Positions 26,364 to 35,300 of a DNA stretch of 64,000 bases are shown piece after piece. The notes under the pieces were generated by a model. It saw only the letters and a program-made list of their open reading frames with translations. It was not told the origin of the DNA and searched no databases. How positions within the stretch are numbered: position 1 is the first letter of the stretch; each line of letters starts with the position of its first letter. The DNA is taken from contig CALNXK010000039.1 of the NCBI GenBank assembly GCA_942486035.1, forward strand, positions 1,812,501 through 1,876,500, given 5' to 3'. The DNA comes from Porites lobata (Eukaryota > Cnidaria > Anthozoa > Scleractinia > Poritidae). The position numbers and the translations under genes were made by a program.

Positions 26364-29300
26364 TTATTATTATTATAACTTTTATTATTATTTTTTATAG
26401 CTCTGAATAACCCTTATCAGGGTGATTGGGCTCCTCAGTGGTCTTCTCTGCCTTTTCTCTGGAAATATTCTTAATTCGTTACGTACACTTTCAATGTTTA
26501 TCTGTTGCTACTGCTAAGGGTTTCAGGGAAGCCAATTCGGCGCGGCGAATTCACGGCTGGAGAATGGGAACTTGCGATGTTGTGTTAAATTAGAGACAAT
26601 AAAAACAATAACATATTTTAATGTTTAAAAAGTATTTGACCCGCAGATAGAAAAGGCTGATCGTGGCCGGTCAGTTCTTAAAAAACTTTTGTTGTATAAT
26701 ATAACGTGAATTACTCAGTTACATGTATAATACAAAACAAAGGGAATATTGAACTGAAAATAGGATACAATAGAATAAAAAGAATGCTTACCTCCAGCGA
26801 TGTTAACTTCATCTTCGACAGTGCACGTTAATCGGCAAGTTTAGGAGATAAAGGGTTGTTCAGCTCCTTAAATATTCTCCAAATAGCAGATTTTGTTAGA
26901 CTTCGAGTTGTGTTCTTGCTGTTCTTGCTATGTTTTTAGCCAAAAGTTCGCCTTTTTCTTCCTGGTGAAACGAGTGAAATGTTCCGCCATTTTGTTCTCA
27001 CTGCCAAAACAACTCAACCTCGTCCCCAGGTATTCTCGGTTAACGGGTCAATAGTCTGGCAATTTGCTGAATTTCACATATCGCAAAATTCTTCTAAATT
27101 TGGTCGACAATAGCTGGTTATGATGAATTATGCGTAGGATTTCATCCAATCCGAAACGGAGAAATATTTTGAATGAATAATGATGTCTTACATTTTTGTT
27201 TCTTTTAAACAATTATGAATAACGGAATACACTGGTTTTGTACAACAAGTCACAATAGAAAGTGACCGGGGAAGCAAAATGTAGCCGGGCACAAACTATT
27301 GGCAAGGTACCGGGGAGGCTAAATTATCACTAAACCACTAGGTAGGGTTTCCATGCTGGGTCTGTTACAGAGAGGTGTTTCAAGCGTTTTTTTTTGTAAT
27401 GTGAGCATCGTTTATAACCAGTGAAGAGAAAATTGTCTCAAATTTCTCTGAAAGGCCATATTCAAACATACAACAGTTACATTGAAGTATGAACGAAGCG
27501 GGAAAGGCAAGACGTCTTCGATAAGAATTTCTCCCTCAGTTTTGTTTCTATATTTGTGGAACGAAACTGTCAGTACAAATTCTTGTCACTTGTGCTTCAC
27601 AAAACGTCAATGTCAAGTATTGTACGAGCTCTTACTTGATCACACTGAGTTTCCTGTGGTATGGCCCCGTAAAGAAGGTCAGAAGTTTTAAAAGTAGTCG
27701 CCATTAAGGAATGGTAGCATGATAGGCACTCTGTAAACTTATTTTTGGTGACTTTGATTATAACACAACACAGGTCAAAAGCCCAATAATGACAAGTATG
27801 GCAATGAATGCCAGAAGGAACGAATAAATTTTAGATTCGCAGACGCAGGAAATTATGACTCTAAATTTAAGGACATCGCATTCATCGTCAGTAAGGACCT
27901 CTTTGACGAACAGAAAGATTACATAAACAGTGACGAGTATCCGAAAGGTGAGTTAAAATCTAATTTTATCAGTTTATCTCACGTGGGTAAGGCATAAAGG
28001 GATTCAAGGTGAACCATCCAGATGGAGTTTTGGCAACCAAATTGCCTTGAATCGGGTGCAAGGCTAAAACGGGGAGGCGATAGACTTTTTGGAAGGAGAG
28101 TGCTTAATCGACGGGGGCGCTTATCAAGTTTCTTTTCAAGGACGTGTAATTTTGTTTCGGGTAAATCTTTGATAGAAACTTAAAATGAATATTAATAGTT
28201 TTTCGTTTGTTAAAACTTACAGTAGTTATAATCAAGCGTATCTTCTTCCCTTTTAACAGTTAACACACAAATGTATCAGTATGAATGTTTATAAATATCA
28301 ATTATCTCATCATCATTCCCGAGATCATCCTCATCAAAGATATGCGGGTCTTCGAAATCCTCTTGTATCGCTACCATTTAAGAAAGTGAGAGGGAGAGGA
28401 GAGATGCGCTAATAAACATGTTAGTAACTAGAAATGAGGGTGTGAATGGGGTTTAGTGTTTAGTGTTATTTGCCCATAAATTTTAGTGTTTGCTGTTAAA
28501 TTGGCCAATTTTTAAATGTTTACTGTTTCCAAAGAAAATACTGTTAAGTGTTTGAGGGTTCCTCGAACATCATCGTCGGACCTCTTCGTTAGTCTTCGGA
28601 AATCTTCGGAAATCGTGGGTAGCCTTCGGAAATTGTCGTAAAATGGCCGAAACTCCATGATATACTAAACAAAATAATATTGGCTTTTTTGGAGCCGTTT
28701 TTGCTTCTTTCTGGAAAAAACATCACTGTTTCAAAGAATTTTGTTACTGTTAGTGTTAAAATGCGTAGAATTTAACTGTTTCATGCTACAAAGCCAAAAA
28801 ATGAGGTGTTATCGAGGTAACCTCATTCAGGCCTTCACAAATACGTGCATCGCAGAACCTCGCGAACCTCGGGGGGTAGGGGGGTGAGGCCCATAAAATG
28901 TCAGGGATGGAAGGGGGAAGAGAACTGGAGTAAATTGTGCAGCTTTTGGGAGGCCGGGTTTCAGCACTGACTCTAATATTGGAAGGTGAGATGTAGTTAA
29001 TATCCTTTTGGTTGGAGGTTTTGGTTGGAGTAAATTTGAATCCAGTGCTTTGTTTTCAATGTATGGCGTTCTGGTGTTGTTAAGGAAGGGTAGCCAGTGT
29101 TTCGTAGGTCCCGTGTTCACCCCATTCGACCCTTCAACATGTGTAATTATAGTCAAAAGGAAATGGGTGTAATAGTAGATAACTACGGGCAAATATGCAG
29201 CTGACCCATGCCATATCTTTAATAAAAAGTGTAATAATATTTACTTGTGAAGTGTGTCATTAGTAGTGAGTGATTAAATGATAGGAGATAATGCTGCAGT

Positions 29301-32300
29301 GAAAATAACAAGTAACTGCTGGTTATTAGATTTAGGTTATTATTGTTAAGTGAACTACAGCAATGAGATTATTTGCACCTGTTGAAGTACATAATCACAC
29401 TTGACAACTAATTGTTTGTAACAGTAAGGTACAAACATACAAATGTAATCACTTACACTAAAATAGAAATTACATGTAGCAATGTCAAAGGATCCAGTTG
29501 ACGAGAATTATGAAAGTGATCATGACTCATGATTATTGAATATCCGGTACACTCATTAGCACCGAATTATCCCCATAAAAAGTACCAAATCATTTATGAA
29601 AGTGTTCATAGTTATTTGTGTACATGCATGAGAAACAAATACCCATGCAATGCATGAGTTGATTTGTACTAATTTGTATTAAGTGTCTACATACAAGTCA
29701 TGTTGAAGGTGATCAGTTTCTCAATTCTCAACATGCATGAGCTTGTTGAGATATGGTTGTCAGAGTTATAGTTTTGGAAATTCCCAGGCTGACAGTCAAA
29801 TGTACACTTTCCTTGACCAATTGAATTGACAATTTGTCCAGATAATAATGGATTCCAGATTCCAGTCAAAACTTTGTGTGTGGACACAGATGACGTAAAA
29901 GAAAAGACTTCTTTGTTTTCTGTTAAGGGAAAATCTGTTTGGTATTGTTTCATGGGTTTTGTTCTTTTGTTTTACATCATCTGTGTCCGGTACACAAAAT
30001 AATTGACCAAACTCCCGTCACAGCCATCCTTAGCACCCATTTATTACGATATTACAAACCTACCTACTTCGCGAGGGATTACTGTATTATGGAATTATTA
30101 TTATGGGGCTTTTATTCAGGGAGGGCAAGGGCTCTTATTCGATGGTGGGCGCCTATTGATCGATTAAATACGGTATTTTGATCAGTTAATATGTTTTAAT
30201 GTTATACTCTATAAAGTGTCAAAATAGCCAACCCCCACGGTTCACTGTGACTAAAACTGTTTGTATTATTAAGATATATTCAGCCTTAAGCGGAGCATGT
30301 AACCTTTCTGAAGTTTCTTGTAACATCTTGATTTTCTCAGTAATTTTGTTGATTGTCAAATCCATTGATTTATTGTTAAAGAACACACAAACAAAACAGT
30401 TATTGTTTGTTGAATCGTTGTTTGTGTCAGTGTTTAATAGTGAGACAGTACATAATTTTATGTTGGGAAAACTGCCTGCTATATATCGTAACAACAAAAC
30501 TGTAGTCACCCCCCTTTGGCTGTATGTCAAGAAAAATAACAAGTTATGTTGCATAGCGACTAAATCGTCTGGAAACAATACGCGCATGGACGATGATGTA
30601 CTTCAAAATTTCGGGTGACTCTATTTTCCTAATATGACAAAGCTTCCAGGCATTTCTTATCACGGAAGAAAAACAAAAGAGAAACATTAACATAAGTTAT
30701 TACGTAAGGCGCGGGAAGTTTTGTTTTCATTTTGATACTGTAACAATGGCTTGATATCTTTTTGAACTCAAGAACGGCGCGATTTCGGTAACGGAGCGAA
30801 AATCTCTATAGTGGTGAGTCACATATCGGATAGGTGTTCACATTATATCGGATAGCTTTTCGTGTCGCCACTAAAAACCATCTGGTATTTCACAATTACT
30901 CCTCGAGCCCGAATGGGCTCTGAGTCAATAGCCCATGAGGCCTAAGGCCGAATGAGCTATTGACTCAGATGCCATGAGGGCGAGAGGAATAATTTTTTTA
31001 GTAAAATCCAAATAGTTGGTCAAAAATATTGAGACAAAATAACTTTGGGTAGCAAAACGCGATTCAGCCGCCATTGTTTTGGTTTTCAAAGCCAGCGCTT
31101 TTCGCTACTAGTGGGCTATAACATATAGCCTAGTAGTAGCTCAACCAATCAGAACGCAGCATTGATAATAGACCACTGGTTGGATTTTACTAAAGTGAGC
31201 ATAGCCTCGGTATCAAATGAGGTGTGACCGAGGATGCTTATTTTTAAATTCAGCTTCAGTCTCAGTCAAAATTGTTGGGACACTTTGTTGTTTTCTTGCC
31301 CTCGTCTAAATGTTGGTCTGCAAGATTTGGTGAGTTAACTGCTATAACCAACATTGGGAGGACGAAGAGACAAGCCGGAAGTGAAAAAACAGCGTTGAGT
31401 GGAAGTGTCCCAACTATTTTTGTCTGGGATTGTAGGTTTTTGACAAGGAACTGATGACGTGTAACTCGCCATGAAGCAAATTCACCAAAGTTTTGTTAAC
31501 AAATTTGTAGAATTTTTTTATTCCTAGATATCACGACCATGAAGAATTCTTATCCCCTTGATGCGCATGTTGATATGATATGGTTTTTTCTTACAGATGT
31601 TCGTGGCCTCAATAGAGAGAAGCCTGATGTGGTAAAAGCCATTCCTACACTCTTTAATCACAATGGACTGAATATAGATTTGGAGTATCCATCGTACGAG
31701 TGGAAAATTCCTCGTTACCTGTCAGGAGACTGCTGTGTTATAAGGATAAGGTGATGGGCTAATAATTTATCAATTTATTTATTTATTTTACAATGATTTT
31801 TTTATGTTTTTTTTTTAGTACAGTCAATCTTGAGCTTAAACGGCACCTCCCGTAAGCCACAAGTAAAGAGTACTGTTCTTTTTTTTTAAGCCCTAGTATC
31901 CACATATAAATTCTCTAGACTAATATCTATACGATTTGCCATATAATTAGTTGAGAGAATTTGATAAAAGATCAAGGCATTTTTTATTTAGTGATCATTT
32001 TGTTAAATCTCATTACCACTTCTATTGTTAATACATTGATATCGTTTTCAGAAAATTGATGTTGGTCACTTTTGACCTTTAAAAGGTTAATTCCCAGTTA
32101 ACGGACAATTCTGTTCCGGCCCATGGGTGTGCACATTCAGAAGGTTCGACCACAGGCAGCCCAGGCCCACAACAGACTCCTCGAAATAATAAAAAAAGTG
32201 TTTGTATGGGAATTTATCGCAAGTTCATAAACTGCCACTCAAGTGTACGTATTAAAGAGATGTACATGTCTTCATAACATTCTCTTACTGTTTTCTGCCT

Positions 32301-35300
32301 TATGAACGTCATTTTAACATGTTTTGAAGCTTTTGTTCTGGTTTCTCACCTATTAACAAGAGTATCAAAGCGTGCAAGGCAAGAAACATTAAGAAACATT
32401 ATGAAGAAATCTCTTTATGAGGTATGTACCCTTTAATGGCAGTTTATGTGCATCTGTACCTTCTGAATTTACCCTCCATAGGGACATGCGTAGCCAGCGG
32501 CAAAGCCGCAAGGGAACACACACCTGACTCATCCCCATTCTTCTTACGTTGCCATTGTCAAAACAAAAACATCCTTGCGATTCTAACATGACTAAATGAC
32601 GTCGTCAATCTTGATCAAGTCTATCAGTTGCAAAGACTACTCGTATGCAGAACTCTGTAGCAACGCAGCGATCGATCGACTGATGAAGTTGTAATAAGTG
32701 CTATATTGAGGCAAAGTATAGTACATAGTGTGTAGAGTTTGATTAGTCAATTAATATTTCATTTTTCTCAATAACTTAACAGGTACGAGATTAAGACGAA
32801 AGATTCAGGAGAGTAAGTGCTTCTTACCACAATCATCAATACCATTATTAGTATTGGTAAATGAAGTAGTCTGTTTGGCTGATTATCAATTTGTCAATTA
32901 CAAGCTAAGCTGAAGACCGTATCGATTATTACCAGAAAGGTTCAGATGAGAGCCTCGTCGACTGTTTTCTCTCAATGATCCGATCTAGGAACAATCTTAG
33001 GAAACCCGCGGCCAAGAGAAGGTGGGGCCATTGGACCGTATTAACTTTGCTGCAAAGGAGTGGAATTCCTTTGATCTGTCACTTAAGGAGCCGCCTCTTT
33101 ATCCAGTTTTAAACGAAGCCTCTTGAAAGTGAATTACCGTAAATGACCTAATAAACGCCCATTTCGAAGTAAACGCCTCTTATCTAATAAACGCCCCCTC
33201 AGCGACGTTAAAATCGTATTAGACGCCGCTCTTTGATAAACGCACCCTGTTTTATAGACGCCCCCTATAAGAATTACTCCAAACTAGTAGGGATAAGCAA
33301 AAGCGAGCAAAATCATTCAATTCATCCCGTTTCTTGCTTGATTAACAAGGCTGCGTATTTCATCTTGCTCAGTGTCAAGTTCAAACTAAGGATAGACTAA
33401 CGATGGCTACACAATAACCCTAAGCGAGGATTCTAACATCGATGTTCGGATTTGAAAGAGCGATATTGATCCCTAGACGGCCTAAACGTATCAACTGATA
33501 AAGTGGACATTCCGCAATTTTTAAACTCTCTTGTGATTTTTTGCCGAAAGTATATTAGTTTTGTTAAACTTGTCACAGTAATTAGAAAAAATTCCTTCCT
33601 ATCTTATAATAAACGCCTCCCATCTATCAAACGCTCCCGCTTGGAACCCTAAAATTAAATAGACGCCCCGGTCGTTTATTAGAGGCATTTGCGGCAATCA
33701 ATAAATGCCAGCCTAGTGCCCAGTCGTTTTCGGCTCGGTCATTCCTGGACTGTACTATGAGCTGTGACGTCACACGCTCTCTCCCAGACTTCGCGCGGAC
33801 AACGGATCAAGAGAGAACGCCTAGGGACTAGGCTGAATAAATGCTTTTTATCTTCTTTAAGACACACTTGTGTGTTATTAAATAATTCGTCAGTGATTTT
33901 AGATTCTTAATTCTTATTGACGTACATATGATATGTTGAACTTATATGTTAATTATTATTTTCGTCAATGGTTTTAGTCCTAGAGGACCCTCTGTAAATT
34001 ATCATTTTAATGAAGTTGGCATCCTTGATAAAGATTATCATCATTCGTTCTTTGTAAAATGCGATCTAAAATCAGCTCCATTTAAACCGCATCATTTGGT
34101 TGACTGGAAGGAGACGATGAAATCAGAGTTTTCCTTTCTCTTAAAGGGAACCTCCACTCTTACTACAGAATAAGTTTAAATCGAATAAAATTATGTTGAT
34201 AAACAAATTTGTCCGAAATTTGTCCTTAAAAAAAGTGTTTATATCAGGAAAACTGAATTTTAAAATCGCTTATTTTCACTTTCAAATTTCGCGGGTGCCG
34301 CCATCTTGAATAATTGTGACGTGTTACGGTTGCTCTATTGTTCTGACACAAAGAGCTTTTGTTTAATAACAATAGGGCAACCATAACACGTCACAATTAT
34401 TCAAGATGGCGATGCCCGCAAAATTTGAAAACAAAAATAGGCGAATCTAAAAGTTATTTCTTTCGGATACAAACGCTTTCTTTAAAAATATTTTAGATTG
34501 ACTTGACTGTAACAGTTATTTCCTGTGATTTAAAGTTATCTTTTTGTTGAAGTGGAGGTTCCCTTTAAACAACGCGATCGGTTAACTGATAGCCGGCAGC
34601 TGTCATCTCGGTTTCAAATGTACCCCCGCCCCCCCAGGGGGCACCGATCTCAGTAACTTCAAATTGGTTTCAACTTTAAGTGCCAATTTACTTGCCGTCC
34701 GCTGAGCATACCTAGCTATGATAAAAGATGAGCGATTACCTATTAAAAATAGGCTATATTTATCTCAACTGTTCTTTTCCAGGTACGACAAAAATCCAAC
34801 AGTTGACGGCGTCAGTGATATAAGACTCCAGATGACTCAGAATCTGAATCAAAATCCCAGGGTCTTTCAGGACAGATCAGAAGTGTTTAAAGTTGAGGAT
34901 CCTCCTCGTAACCTGAAACGCAAAGATATATATTACTACGTGGGGATTGGAAAAGAGGGAGACCAAGTTACGGCATATACGGCCCTGAATAAGCGCCTCT
35001 TGTGGCCTCGTAAGGAGATTATGATACCAGGCGAAGGAAAAGCTGTGTGTTTTGTCGGACATGGTGAGCTTACCCGCGTTATTTCGTAATTATATTTTAA
35101 TTTACTCCAAAAGTTTCCCTGAAAATTCAGATCTTTGAGATTCAGAATTTTTAATTTTTGTTTTTTAATTTAATAAAAGGTTTAATTCGACATCCTGAAC
35201 CAATAGACAGTTAAAACTAATTGAAGTTCCTTGAATACTGGTTTCGTTTGTTGGCACCTTACTTAAAGCTAAGCGTGTTCAAATTTACATGCAAGAATCA

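Larger units (their letters stand above)
27948..31596. other. Intron 4 of the first gene
   Basis: It contains short AGTGTTTAGTGTTA-type repeats (about 28450-28560), CTTCGGAAAT repeats (28590-28640), a fold-back at 29877-29994 and a MITE at 30892-31194. Two overlapping stop-free frames at 30199-30618 (+) and 30219-30587 (-) look AT-rich and random. A minus-strand frame at 29687-29953 is more protein-like, with Cys residues and GKCTFDCQPG, but I cannot assign it. Confidence 0.4.
31751..34782. other. Introns 5 and 6 of the first gene (around the 30-bp exon at 32783-32812)
   Basis: These contain two transposable repeats, listed separately (33134-33697 and 34145-34564). A frame running over 33946-34173 crosses the start of the second repeat and is not supported as a gene. 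Confidence 0.45.

Noticed and set aside
28827..29192. 121-codon minus frame rich in Pro and Thr
   Set aside because: No start context or homology, and the composition looks like repeat-derived DNA.
30199..30618. Overlapping + and - frames of 139 and 122 codons
   Set aside because: Both strands are open at once over AT-rich DNA, with low-complexity composition and no recognisable motif.
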